Origin: Oscillospiraceae bacterium
Lineage (GTDB): Bacteria; Bacillota; Clostridia; Oscillospirales; QAMX01
Assembly: GCA_015067675.1 (NCBI GenBank)
Contig: SVMB01000010.1
Span: 1-62,316, forward strand
Length of the DNA: 62,316 bases
Reading direction: 5' to 3'
The notes beneath the pieces are model-generated. The model did no database searches. It was not told the DNA's origin and was given only the letters and a program-made list of their open reading frames with translations. The position numbers and the translations under genes are program-made. Shown here piece by piece: positions 1 to 7,408 of this stretch. Positions within the stretch are counted from its first letter, which is position 1. Each line of letters opens with the position of its first letter.

Positions 1-26
1 GAGTTCGAGCCTCATCCGGGTCGCCA
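1..26 (+). tRNA. 3' end of a tRNA, cut by the window edge
   Basis: The first 26 bases read as a T-loop (TTCGAGC), the 3' half of a T-stem (CTCAT, 11-15), a 7-base acceptor 3' strand (CCGGGTC, 16-22), discriminator G23 and an encoded CCA (24-26). The anticodon lies outside the window. G73 is typical of Asp and Asn tRNAs among others, but that does not identify it. It sits three bases upstream of a complete tRNA, so the two are probably one transcript. Confidence 0.7.
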
Positions 27-29
27 TTC

Positions 30-105
<76 letters not shown>

Positions 106-133
106 TCCCCAGCCAACAGGCTGGGGATTTTTC
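106..133 (+). terminator. Rho-independent terminator of the tRNA unit
   Basis: TCCCCAGCC (106-114) pairs perfectly with GGCTGGGGA (119-127) across a 4-base loop. A T-run follows at 128-132. It starts directly after the tRNA CCA. Confidence 0.9.
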
Positions 134-152
134 TTACGTTGGGGAAAGTTTT

Positions 153-254
153 GCCCTCTCCGTCACGTGAACCGATTGCGGTTCACGTGCCACCTCTCCC
201 AGCGGGAGAGGCAAGCAGTTTAACCAGCGAGGCTGTTGAACGAAGTGAGAGGGC
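153..254 (+). repeat. REP-like multi-hairpin intergenic element
   Basis: The outer arms GCCCTCTC (153-160) and GAGAGGGC (247-254) are perfect inverted repeats. They enclose a perfect 11-bp hairpin (164-174 with 179-189, 4-base loop) and a perfect 8-bp hairpin (193-200 with 204-211, 3-base loop). No protein-coding signal is seen. The layout resembles the dispersed palindromic intergenic repeats of Faecalibacterium-type genomes, but only one copy occurs here, so the class is inferred from structure. Confidence 0.6.
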
Positions 255-320
255 TTTTCAGCCGCCTCAATTACTTATGTTCTTGATTCTTTGATTGGCT
301 TTTGACAGAGGTGAATACCC

Positions 321-1250
321 GTGATTTATACACTTACCTTAAATCCCGCGATTGATAAGACCGTCACCATCGAGTCCTTTGAAACCGGCACCGTCAACCG
401 TATCCGGACCGTGCGCACCGATATCGGCGGCAAGGGCATCAACGTGTCCAAATGCCTCATACAGCTCGGCTGTAAAAGTACCGCTGCCGCCTTCTGGGGA
501 GGCACGACCGGCATGCGCGGCGTGAAGTTTCTCGAGCAGCAGGGCATCGGCGTTCTGACCGTCCGGGTGGACGAGGATACCCGCACCAATCTCAAGGTCA
601 TCGACCCGACGCTTGGGAAGAATACCGACATCAACGAGCCCGGCCCGGAGATTACGCAGGAGAAGCTGCAGGAGCTGCTGGCAAAGCTCGACGAGACGAT
701 CCTCCCAGGCGACACGCTGCTGCTCTCCGGCAGCATCCCCCGGGGCATCGCGCCCACGATCTACCGTGACCTGATCGCGCGCTATCAGCAGAAGGGCGCG
801 AAGGTCTGGCTCGACGCCGATGGCGAGAGCTTCCGTGAGGGCGTGAAGGCTGCTCCCACGCTTATCAAGCCCAACATCGACGAGCTTGACCGGCTGATGG
901 GGCATCCCCATCCGGACGTGCAGTCGCTCATTGAGAGCGCAGGCGTGCTTCTCGGCATGGGCATCCGGGAGGTTGTGATCTCCCTTGGCGGCGACGGCGC
1001 GCTGTTTGTAAAGGACGGCTGGTGCTGCAAGGCAGAAGGTCTCAAAGTCCCGGTGCTGAGCACCGTAGGTGCGGGCGACTCCATGGTCGCGGCGCTCGCC
1101 TACGGCGAACAGGCGGGATTAACGGATGAGCAGCGACTCAAACTCGCCATTGCCATCAGCGCCGCCAGCGTCATGTGCTCCGGTTCCCAGGCGCCGGAAC
1201 TGGAGACTGTGGAGCGACTCTACCATGAGGTCAGGACGAGCGTTTTATAA
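321..1250 (+). CDS. fruK: 1-phosphofructokinase (PfkB family)
   Basis: This 309-aa PfkB-fold sugar kinase probably phosphorylates fructose 1-phosphate to fructose 1,6-bisphosphate in the cytoplasm. The N-terminus MIYTLTLNPAIDKT is characteristic of the FruK/LacC branch. The GGKGIN motif (substrate binding) and the C-terminal GAGDSM signature with its catalytic Asp are present. The start is GTG with GAGGTG about 8 bases upstream. No fruA PTS gene or fruR regulator is adjacent, so the gene is solitary. A tagatose-6-phosphate kinase role (LacC-like) cannot be excluded from sequence alone. A strong terminator follows. Confidence 0.88.
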   Translation: MIYTLTLNPAIDKTVTIESFETGTVNRIRTVRTDIGGKGINVSKCLIQLGCKSTAAAFWGGTTGMRGVKFLEQQGIGVLTVRVDEDTRTNLKVIDPTLGKNTDINEPGPEITQEKLQELLAKLDETILPGDTLLLSGSIPRGIAPTIYRDLIARYQQKGAKVWLDADGESFREGVKAAPTLIKPNIDELDRLMGHPHPDVQSLIESAGVLLGMGIREVVISLGGDGALFVKDGWCCKAEGLKVPVLSTVGAGDSMVAALAYGEQAGLTDEQRLKLAIAISAASVMCSGSQAPELETVERLYHEVRTSVL

Positions 1251-1268
1251 GGTATACAGGATACAGCA

Positions 1269-1300
1269 CTGCCGCGGCGATGATTCACCGCGGCAGTTTT
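1269..1300 (+). terminator. Terminator after fruK
   Basis: CTGCCGCGG (1269-1277) pairs with CCGCGGCAG (1288-1296), followed by TTTT. Confidence 0.85.
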
Positions 1301-1327
1301 GCGTTGAAATGCAGACGAAAGCTCTTG

Positions 1328-1356
1328 TTGACAAGAATTCCGGTATGTGTTATCAT
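1328..1356 (+). promoter_or_regulatory. Sigma-A promoter of the lipoprotein gene
   Basis: A perfect -35 TTGACA (1328-1333) and a -10 TATCAT (1351-1356) are separated by 17 bases. The promoter lies about 70 bases upstream of the start at 1424 and just after the fruK terminator. Confidence 0.8.
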
Positions 1357-1423
1357 TTTATTGAATAAATATGGTTTAAAATATGAGCTGGGGTGCTGAT
1401 TTGAAGTGGAGGGAACATCCGGT

Positions 1424-2050
1424 ATGAAAAAACTGCTCGTCTGCCGACAAATTTCGCTCATGCTGATGCTTCTGATACTCCTGTGTGCCTGTAATTCTCC
1501 ATATACCGACAACACACCTTATACATATCCGCTCCAGCCCGGGACAGAGGAATGGGCTTCCTATCGGACAAAGGCAGAAAAAATCGCACTGCTGCAGATC
1601 CCGGAGGAGAAGCTGAACGCGATGACTACCCGGGCACTGCTGGAAACGGTGCTTGCGTATCCCTATCTGTCCGATTATCGTGCCCATGATCACGCATACG
1701 GCGCGTATCAGCCCATATACGACACGTTCAACGGGCTTCGTGAGCTGATGGCGAGACCGGACTTTGCTGACGTGCTGCTGAAAGAATACGCAGGAGCTGA
1801 GCTTATGACGCAGCAGGAATACGAGGAGCGCTGTGAAACCGATCCGAACGGACTGGCAGACGATTTCTTCTATGTGGATACGCTGGAGTTTCTGCTTCTG
1901 TGCGCTGTGAATAACCTTGATCTGAACGGTCGGCAGGAGGCGAGATTACTTGCCCTTACAGCGGAAAAAGATGCGGCACGGGCAGAAAACCCCATGTATT
2001 CGGCAAGCAGCGGCGTGTTTACGGACAATTATCAGCCGAAAAAACCGTAA
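1424..2050 (+). CDS. Putative lipoprotein, function unknown
   Basis: A 208-aa protein beginning MKKLLVCR, followed by a hydrophobic stretch and a lipobox-like LCAC, so lipid attachment and an extracytoplasmic location are likely. The start at 1424 is preferred because GGAGGG lies about 10 bases upstream; an in-frame GTG at 1406 would precede it. The mature part is acidic and mostly helical in appearance (ELMARPDF, QQEYEERC) with no recognised domain. It is monocistronic, with its own strong promoter and a downstream hairpin. No function can be assigned. Confidence 0.75.
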   Translation: MKKLLVCRQISLMLMLLILLCACNSPYTDNTPYTYPLQPGTEEWASYRTKAEKIALLQIPEEKLNAMTTRALLETVLAYPYLSDYRAHDHAYGAYQPIYDTFNGLRELMARPDFADVLLKEYAGAELMTQQEYEERCETDPNGLADDFFYVDTLEFLLLCAVNNLDLNGRQEARLLALTAEKDAARAENPMYSASSGVFTDNYQPKKP

Positions 2051-2053
2051 GAA

Positions 2054-2083
2054 AAGGCTGCGGCGAGGATTCGCCGCAGCCTT
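2054..2083. terminator. Bidirectional terminator between convergent genes
   Basis: A 13-bp perfect stem (2054-2066 with 2071-2083, loop GGAT). The T-run is better on the minus strand, so it mainly ends the isoaspartyl dipeptidase operon. It also lies right after the stop of the plus-strand lipoprotein gene. Confidence 0.8.
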
Positions 2084-2100
2084 GCTGCATTTACAGGGGA

Positions 2101-3249
2101 TTATAAGTCCTCGTAGTAGGCTTGAACCTTGAGCTCGTGTCCAGCCACCATACATCTGCCGCAGGCAAAAACCGTATCGGGCATCAGGTCATCTCCAAGC
2201 AATAAGATGTCCGCGTCACTGCCTTTGGCCAGCACACCCTTGCGGGGATAAAGCCCCAGCGCCCGGGCAACATTCTCCGTTACCGGAAGAATGGCCTTCT
2301 CAAGCGGACAGCCGCAGTCGCGAACCATCGAGGCCACGGTCTGGGGCAGTGAATCTACGGTATCGGCAGTGATGCCGACCAGTTCACCCTGTGCATTCCA
2401 GAACGGGCAGCTGCCGTTGCCGTCGGTGCTCATGGTGACAAGTCCGGCGGGCGCATCATCCAGCGCCTGTACGATCTGTGCGGTCGTTTTGGGGAAGACG
2501 GAAGAACCTGCGGGTGCGCAGGTGAAATCGACATAACCACCGGCTTTTGTAAAGCGAATGGCATCATCGTAGCATTTTCCGATGTGTGTCGGACGAAAAA
2601 CGGAGATGGGAATATCGGTTTCCTCGACGATCTCAAAGAGCATGGAAAGTTTTGCCTTGCCTGCACCGACGTGCAGATGCACGATGCCTGCTTTGCCTGC
2701 CAGAAGTCCCGCGACACGGGCGTCGGAGGCCAGCTTAATGAGATCCGTTTTACTCATATTTGCCGAGCGATGATCGGAAATTGCGATTTTTACGCCGATA
2801 ACATCGTGCAGAAAGACGATGTCGTCGAGAACCGAACCGGTGAGCGTGGGAGAGGGGTAGTTGTAGTTGCCGGTAAGACAGTAGGCGGTCATGCCGAACT
2901 CGTTGAGCGCACGGGTCTTGGCGACGAGATTGGCAACACTGCGGGTGGTGCCGTCGGTACCAAGCGTGCCGACGATGGTGGTGATACCCGCCATGACCGG
3001 CGCACTGAGCTTGATGGGCGGTACCTGGGTGATGAAACTGCCTTCACCGCCGCCTCCGGTAACGTGTACGTGCTGATCGATGTAGCCGGGGACTGCATAC
3101 ATCCCGCGTCCGTCCACGTGCTCAAGCCCGTCGTATGTACAGTCAATACGGTCGGCGATGCGCTCGATGGCGGAACCGGCAATGAGGATCTGGGATTCTT
3201 TCCATTCACCGTCACGGAAAGCCCGGACGTTTTCAATAAGCGTCAGCAA
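2101..3249 (-). CDS. iadA: Isoaspartyl (beta-aspartyl) dipeptidase
   Basis: A 382-aa amidohydrolase-superfamily enzyme that cleaves isoAsp-containing dipeptides from damaged protein. PGYIDQHVHVTGGGGEG carries the HxH metal pair and the glycine-rich loop typical of IadA. VHLHVG and RPTHIG supply further metal-site histidines. The preferred start is TTG at 3249, with AGGGG seven bases upstream and overlapping the stop of the preceding SGNH gene. A GTG at 3276 would lack a good ribosome site. It is the last gene of the glycosyltransferase-GtrA-SGNH run. Length matches the family (about 390 aa). Confidence 0.9.
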   Translation of the reverse strand: MLTLIENVRAFRDGEWKESQILIAGSAIERIADRIDCTYDGLEHVDGRGMYAVPGYIDQHVHVTGGGGEGSFITQVPPIKLSAPVMAGITTIVGTLGTDGTTRSVANLVAKTRALNEFGMTAYCLTGNYNYPSPTLTGSVLDDIVFLHDVIGVKIAISDHRSANMSKTDLIKLASDARVAGLLAGKAGIVHLHVGAGKAKLSMLFEIVEETDIPISVFRPTHIGKCYDDAIRFTKAGGYVDFTCAPAGSSVFPKTTAQIVQALDDAPAGLVTMSTDGNGSCPFWNAQGELVGITADTVDSLPQTVASMVRDCGCPLEKAILPVTENVARALGLYPRKGVLAKGSDADILLLGDDLMPDTVFACGRCMVAGHELKVQAYYEDL

Positions 3250-3881
3250 CCGATCACCCCTGCGGCTTTGAGCCACTCGCGGGCGAGAACGCGGTGTCCT
3301 TCGAAGGTGGGATGCACGCCGTCCACAGAGAGCACGGTGGGCGTGGCCTTCATGGCTTCCTGATAGAGGATGCCGTCGAGGGGAATGTAGGCGTCGGCAT
3401 AGCGCAGCGCGATGCGGCGGGCCACCTGATTGACTTCCCAGAGACGTTCACGCCAGGATTCAGGGAAGCAGCCGTCGGGATTGTGGAAGGCGAAGGGCTC
3501 CATGACGATAAGCTTTGCACCGTAATGGATGGTCTGCTCGACGATGCGGGTGTAGTCGGCCTCGAACTTGCGGATATCGTAGGGTACCTCGGGCTTGACA
3601 TAGGGATGCCAGACGTTGTTGACGCCGATGAGGATGGAGACGAGGTTGGGATGCAGGTCGATGGTGTCGGTCTGCCAGCGGTCAACAAGGTTCTCCACGC
3701 GGTTGCCGCCGATGCCGCGGTTGTAGATGGTCAGTTCATAGTCGGGAAACAGGCTCTTGAGCACGCCTGCGCACATGGCGGGATAGCCGTGGCCGAGGCC
3801 GTCGTTTTCGCCGCGGGTACGACCGGCATCGGTGACGCTGTCACCCTGAAAGACGATGGTGGCGTTTTTACGAAACAGCAT
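3243..3881 (-). CDS. SGNH/GDSL-family hydrolase
   Basis: A 212-aa esterase-type enzyme with the SGNH blocks in order: GDSVTD (nucleophile Ser, block I), RGIGGNR (Gly block), GVNN (Asn block) and DGVHPT (catalytic Asp/His) near the C-terminus. It has no signal peptide, so it is cytoplasmic. The substrate is unknown; relatives act on acyl or acetyl esters of carbohydrates. The SD AAGGAG precedes the ATG. Its stop overlaps the iadA start, indicating coupling. A second SGNH gene lies at 58966. Confidence 0.85.
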   Translation of the reverse strand: MLFRKNATIVFQGDSVTDAGRTRGENDGLGHGYPAMCAGVLKSLFPDYELTIYNRGIGGNRVENLVDRWQTDTIDLHPNLVSILIGVNNVWHPYVKPEVPYDIRKFEADYTRIVEQTIHYGAKLIVMEPFAFHNPDGCFPESWRERLWEVNQVARRIALRYADAYIPLDGILYQEAMKATPTVLSVDGVHPTFEGHRVLAREWLKAAGVIGC

Positions 3882-3914
3882 AACAAATACTCCTTTCGGA
3901 CGGTTATGGCGGTT

Positions 3915-4337
3915 TTATTGCTTCTTTCGGAATACAAAAAGCTTTGAAAGCACGTAATTGGCAACGAGAACCGCGACGCTGATGACCACTTTGGAAATCA
4001 TCGGCGAGAGGTACAGTACGTTGTAGGCAAGGGAAAAGCCTACGGTTTCCAGCACCATCGTGGCGGCGCGGGCTGCAAAGAAGCTCAGAGCCTCGCGGCC
4101 GAGCTCGGCGATGTTTTTGCAGTGCGTACGGAAAACAACGAGCTTGTTGGCGGCATAGGCAAAGAGCACGGCGCAGATGATGCTGAGGATGTTGGCAATA
4201 TCCGGATGGATGGAGAGGGGATAACAGAAGACCCAGAGCGTTCCCCAACTGACGAAGGTCGTGGCGACGCCGACGATGACGTAGCGGATGAGCTCCTGAA
4301 TCTTTTCGTTTTCAAGTAAGGCAAGCAGTTTTTTCAT
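3915..4337 (-). CDS. GtrA-family membrane protein
   Basis: A 140-aa protein with four hydrophobic segments typical of GtrA (PF04138), the presumed flippase or accessory for lipid-linked sugars made by a GtrB-type transferase. The N-terminal LIRYVIVGVATT and C-terminal NYVLSKLFVFRK are family hallmarks. The ATG at 4337 overlaps the TGA of the glycosyltransferase gene (TGATG), so translation is coupled. An in-frame GTG one codon earlier is less likely. Gene order supports a GtrB-GtrA pair. Confidence 0.88.
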   Translation of the reverse strand: MKKLLALLENEKIQELIRYVIVGVATTFVSWGTLWVFCYPLSIHPDIANILSIICAVLFAYAANKLVVFRTHCKNIAELGREALSFFAARAATMVLETVGFSLAYNVLYLSPMISKVVISVAVLVANYVLSKLFVFRKKQ

Positions 4338-5251
4338 CACAGACGCTCCGATATCAGATACAGAGGACGCCCCTTGACCTCGTCATACATACGGGCAAGG
4401 TAGGCTCCGGTAATGCCGACGCTGAGGAGAATGAGCGCGGTGCAGACGAACAGGGAAAGCATGAGCCACTGGGTTCCGGTGACGGTGAGGGCGAGGCAGG
4501 CTCGGAGGATGATAAAGAGCAGGGAAGCAAACGCCCCGAGACCGGAAAGACCGGCCAGTACCAGCGGCAGGTAGAGAGGCTTGTTGGTATTGGACAGAAT
4601 GGCGTTGAAGGCCAGAATCAGCAGCTTTTTTGTGGAGAAACGGCTGGTGCCGTCGTCACGGTCATCGGTGGCGAAGCCGAAGGGCACGCGCTCAAAGCCC
4701 ACGTAGTCCACCAGTGAGCGGAAGAAGCGGTTGCGCTCGGGCATGACACGGATGGCGTCGATGACCTTGCGGCGCATGAGCTTGAAGTCGGAGGAGTTGT
4801 CCAGCTCAAGGCCGGTGAACATGGCAAGCACCTTATAGAAGCCCTTGGCCAGCAGCTTTGTTTTCGCAGTCTCCGTGCCGCGGCTTTCCTTGACGCCGTC
4901 CACGATATCGGCGCCGGTGCGTTCCATGAGGGCCATCATGCCCTTGATGCAGCGGGGCGGATGCTGCAGGTCGGAATCCATGACCAGATAGAGATCTTCA
5001 TCAATGGCGTCGAGGCCGGCGCAGATGGCGACCTCCTTGCCGAAGTTGCGGGCAAAGCGGATGGCACGGACATTGTCCATGGATTGACTGAGCCTGCGCA
5101 GGGCAGCCCAGGAGTTGTCACGGGAGCCGTCGTCAACGAGCATGAAGGTGTGCCCGATACCGTCGGCGGTGAGGATACGGTCAATCTCGGCGATGTGCCG
5201 TTCGATGCCTTTTTCTTCGTTATAGACAGGAATAATCACGGCCAGTGCCAT
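4337..5251 (-). CDS. Family 2 glycosyltransferase (GtrB/dolichol-P-mannose synthase-like)
   Basis: A 304-aa membrane-anchored GT2 enzyme. AVIIPVYNEE is the N-terminal nucleotide-binding strand, VMDSDLQHPP contains the DxD/DLQHPP motif, and two C-terminal transmembrane helices follow (roughly residues 230-285). It probably loads undecaprenyl phosphate with a hexose. The start at 5251 is supported by AAAGGAG about five bases upstream. A start near 5314 would lie inside the promoter. First gene of an operon with gtrA, an SGNH hydrolase and iadA. Confidence 0.9.
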   Translation of the reverse strand: MALAVIIPVYNEEKGIERHIAEIDRILTADGIGHTFMLVDDGSRDNSWAALRRLSQSMDNVRAIRFARNFGKEVAICAGLDAIDEDLYLVMDSDLQHPPRCIKGMMALMERTGADIVDGVKESRGTETAKTKLLAKGFYKVLAMFTGLELDNSSDFKLMRRKVIDAIRVMPERNRFFRSLVDYVGFERVPFGFATDDRDDGTSRFSTKKLLILAFNAILSNTNKPLYLPLVLAGLSGLGAFASLLFIILRACLALTVTGTQWLMLSLFVCTALILLSVGITGAYLARMYDEVKGRPLYLISERL

Positions 5252-5285
5252 GGTGCTTCTCCTTTGCAGATAATCATTCATACTA

Positions 5286-5314
5286 AGTATATCCTGTTTT
5301 TGCAGAGAATGCAA
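5286..5314 (-). promoter_or_regulatory. Promoter of the GT2-gtrA-SGNH-iadA operon
   Basis: On the minus strand, -35 TTGCAT (5314-5309) and -10 TATACT (5291-5286) are separated by 17 bases, about 35 bases upstream of the start codon. Confidence 0.75.
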
Positions 5315-5345
5315 GGCAATTTAAGAATTTGTGCGGTGCAATGCA

Positions 5346-5376
5346 AAAAGACGGCATCTTTTGGATGCCGTCTTTT
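5346..5376. terminator. Terminator downstream of the FAD oxidoreductase gene
   Basis: A perfect 13-bp stem AAAAGACGGCATC / GATGCCGTCTTTT with a 5-base loop. It is symmetrical and could act both ways. On the minus strand it follows the oxidoreductase stop. Confidence 0.85.
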
Positions 5377-5407
5377 AAACAAAACGATGTAAAACGAGAA
5401 AAAGAGC

Positions 5408-7207
5408 TTACGCCAGCAGATCGGCGGAGAACAGCCGCACTTCCGGTGCACCGTTGGTTTCCAACCACTCGATACGCAGCTCGGTGGCCGTGATGTCGAG
5501 GGGAAGGGTAAGCAGACGGTGGAAGTTATCCTCAACGCGCGCGGCTTCCTGACCGTCGGCATAGACCACGAAGGATTTCACCAGCGTCGCGGCGACGCGC
5601 ACGGGAACGAAGTCCCTGCCCGTATGCAGCTTCATGGCAAAAACACGCATTTTGTGGTTGTCGGAGATGGACATGCGTTCAAAATCCGGGTCAAAGCACA
5701 GCCGAAGTCCGCGGATATGCTCAGGGCGGTCAAAGCGGAAGCAGAGGCTCTCGCCGGGCTGAAATACGATGCTGTTTTCACCGGCCTGCGTGTGGGGACG
5801 TTCCAGACCGTTGAACAGCGTATCCCGCCGGGCATCGGTGAGGTTTGTTTTGGCCCTTTTCGTCAGTGCCGATACTTCACGCCTGAAATGGGGCAGGAAA
5901 ACGCCGTCGTCCATGAGCTGCTGCTGGATCTCACGGCAGTGACCGAGGGCTGCCTCTCTGGGAGAGATACCCAGCCGAAGCGCCAGGGCAGCAGCGCAGC
6001 CTGCGGCCTGTCCGATGAGGGAGCAGGTACCCATGACGCGGGTGGAGGAGAGTGCCACATGGGTGACGCTGATGTTGCGCCCGGCAAACATCAGGTTATC
6101 GATGTTTTTGGAATAAAGAGAGCGCAGCGGGATGCCGTAGGGCTCCGTCACCGGAATCATGATGGAGGGCAGGTTGCTTTCCGGGTTTTTACGCATACCG
6201 TAGGGATTGTGGTCGTCCATCGGCCAGCCGCCGTAGGCGATTTCGTCGTCAAAATGCCCGCCGCTGCGGATATCCGCCTCGCACATGACATAATCGCCGA
6301 CATAGCGTCGGGATTCACGCTTTCCGGGCAGGAAACCGACCCAGTCCAGATCCCAGTTTTCCATGCCATGATCGCCGCGGTTTTTGATATGATCCCATAC
6401 GCCGTAGATGCAGGCCAGCAGCTCGTCGCGCACGCGGTCGGCGTCGTGGATGCTGTCGCCTTCACCGCCCAGCTCAACCCACCAGAGATTGGCGCCGCTT
6501 GTGGCAACTCTGTGGTCGCGCACCTGCGCATGCACACTCTGTCCGACGTCGCCTGCGAAGGAATCGTCGGTGGGATAGACGTTTGCAAAGGGCGGTGGGG
6601 TAAAGGACACGGGATGATCGGTCTCACGGGCAGCCAGCAGAACAGACATACCCATGGTGCGGATATCAGCGGCAGGCTGTCCCAGCTCCTCGTTGTATTC
6701 GCTTCGTGCCTCACGTCCGTGACAGTAGGCGGCTCCGGTGAGGGGAGCCAGAATGCTGTCGCCGGAGCAGTCCATGAACAGCTTTGCCGTGACCGTGTAA
6801 TAGGTGTAGGTGGTCATCTGCCAGCCGGTGACGGAGAGAATCCGGCTGCCCTGCATAGCGGCATCCAGACAGGAGGTATTGAGCAGCAGGGTAATGTTAT
6901 CATTCTCGCGCAGCATGCCGTAGAGCGCGGCATCCGTCAGAGAGGGAACAAGCGTGGGATTGTAACGGATGATGCGCTCTTCCAGTTCAGACAGCAGGCC
7001 GGTTTCCCGGTTGAAAGCGCCGCCGGCACCTCTGACCCACATACGGATTTCCGAGGAAGCGTTGCCGCCGAGCATGGGGCGATCCTGCATCAGGATGACT
7101 TTGGCGCCGTGTCTGGCCGCTTCAAGGGCAGCAAAGGAGCCGGAAAGGCCGCCGCCAATCACGCACAGATCACAATCAAGCGTCTTCTTTGTCAGAAAAT
7201 CGTTCAT
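5408..7207 (-). CDS. FAD-dependent oxidoreductase (FAD_oxidored family)
   Basis: A 599-aa flavoprotein. The N-terminal CVIGGGLSGSFAA is the dinucleotide-binding GxGxxG fold, followed by LGGNASSEIRMWVRGAGG, typical of the PF12831 family. A second FAD-contact region (NLMFAGRNISVTH, then a Gly/Ala-rich stretch) occurs near residues 390-430. The last 120 residues look like an all-beta accessory domain. No signal peptide is seen. Members often act on carbohydrate or xenobiotic substrates; the substrate here is unknown. It is monocistronic with its own promoter and terminator, divergent from polA. Confidence 0.85.
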   Translation of the reverse strand: MNDFLTKKTLDCDLCVIGGGLSGSFAALEAARHGAKVILMQDRPMLGGNASSEIRMWVRGAGGAFNRETGLLSELEERIIRYNPTLVPSLTDAALYGMLRENDNITLLLNTSCLDAAMQGSRILSVTGWQMTTYTYYTVTAKLFMDCSGDSILAPLTGAAYCHGREARSEYNEELGQPAADIRTMGMSVLLAARETDHPVSFTPPPFANVYPTDDSFAGDVGQSVHAQVRDHRVATSGANLWWVELGGEGDSIHDADRVRDELLACIYGVWDHIKNRGDHGMENWDLDWVGFLPGKRESRRYVGDYVMCEADIRSGGHFDDEIAYGGWPMDDHNPYGMRKNPESNLPSIMIPVTEPYGIPLRSLYSKNIDNLMFAGRNISVTHVALSSTRVMGTCSLIGQAAGCAAALALRLGISPREAALGHCREIQQQLMDDGVFLPHFRREVSALTKRAKTNLTDARRDTLFNGLERPHTQAGENSIVFQPGESLCFRFDRPEHIRGLRLCFDPDFERMSISDNHKMRVFAMKLHTGRDFVPVRVAATLVKSFVVYADGQEAARVEDNFHRLLTLPLDITATELRIEWLETNGAPEVRLFSADLLA

Positions 7208-7238
7208 AACGGGTTCCTTTCATCAAATGAGGTGCTTT

Positions 7239-7267
7239 ATTATACCACAAACAGGAGAAAATGACAA
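7239..7267 (-). promoter_or_regulatory. Promoter of the FAD oxidoreductase gene
   Basis: On the minus strand, TTGTCA (7267-7262), a 17-base spacer and TATAAT (7244-7239), followed by a GAAAGG ribosome site and the ATG at 7207. Confidence 0.8.
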
Positions 7268-7326
7268 GAGTGCAGAGAACGACGGGAAAATGCGCGAAAA
7301 AACCACAAAAAACCTGCCTGAATGAT

Positions 7327-7355
7327 TTGCGAAACACAGAACTTTGTGGTATACT
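7327..7355 (+). promoter_or_regulatory. Promoter of polA-rimI-tsaD
   Basis: TTGCGA (7327-7332), a 17-base spacer and TATACT (7350-7355). About 55 bases of leader precede the GTG start of polA. Confidence 0.7.
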
Positions 7356-7408
7356 ATCTCTATCTGACCATTGCCCTGCAGGATTGCCCGCGAAGGAGGA
7401 AAATCGGC

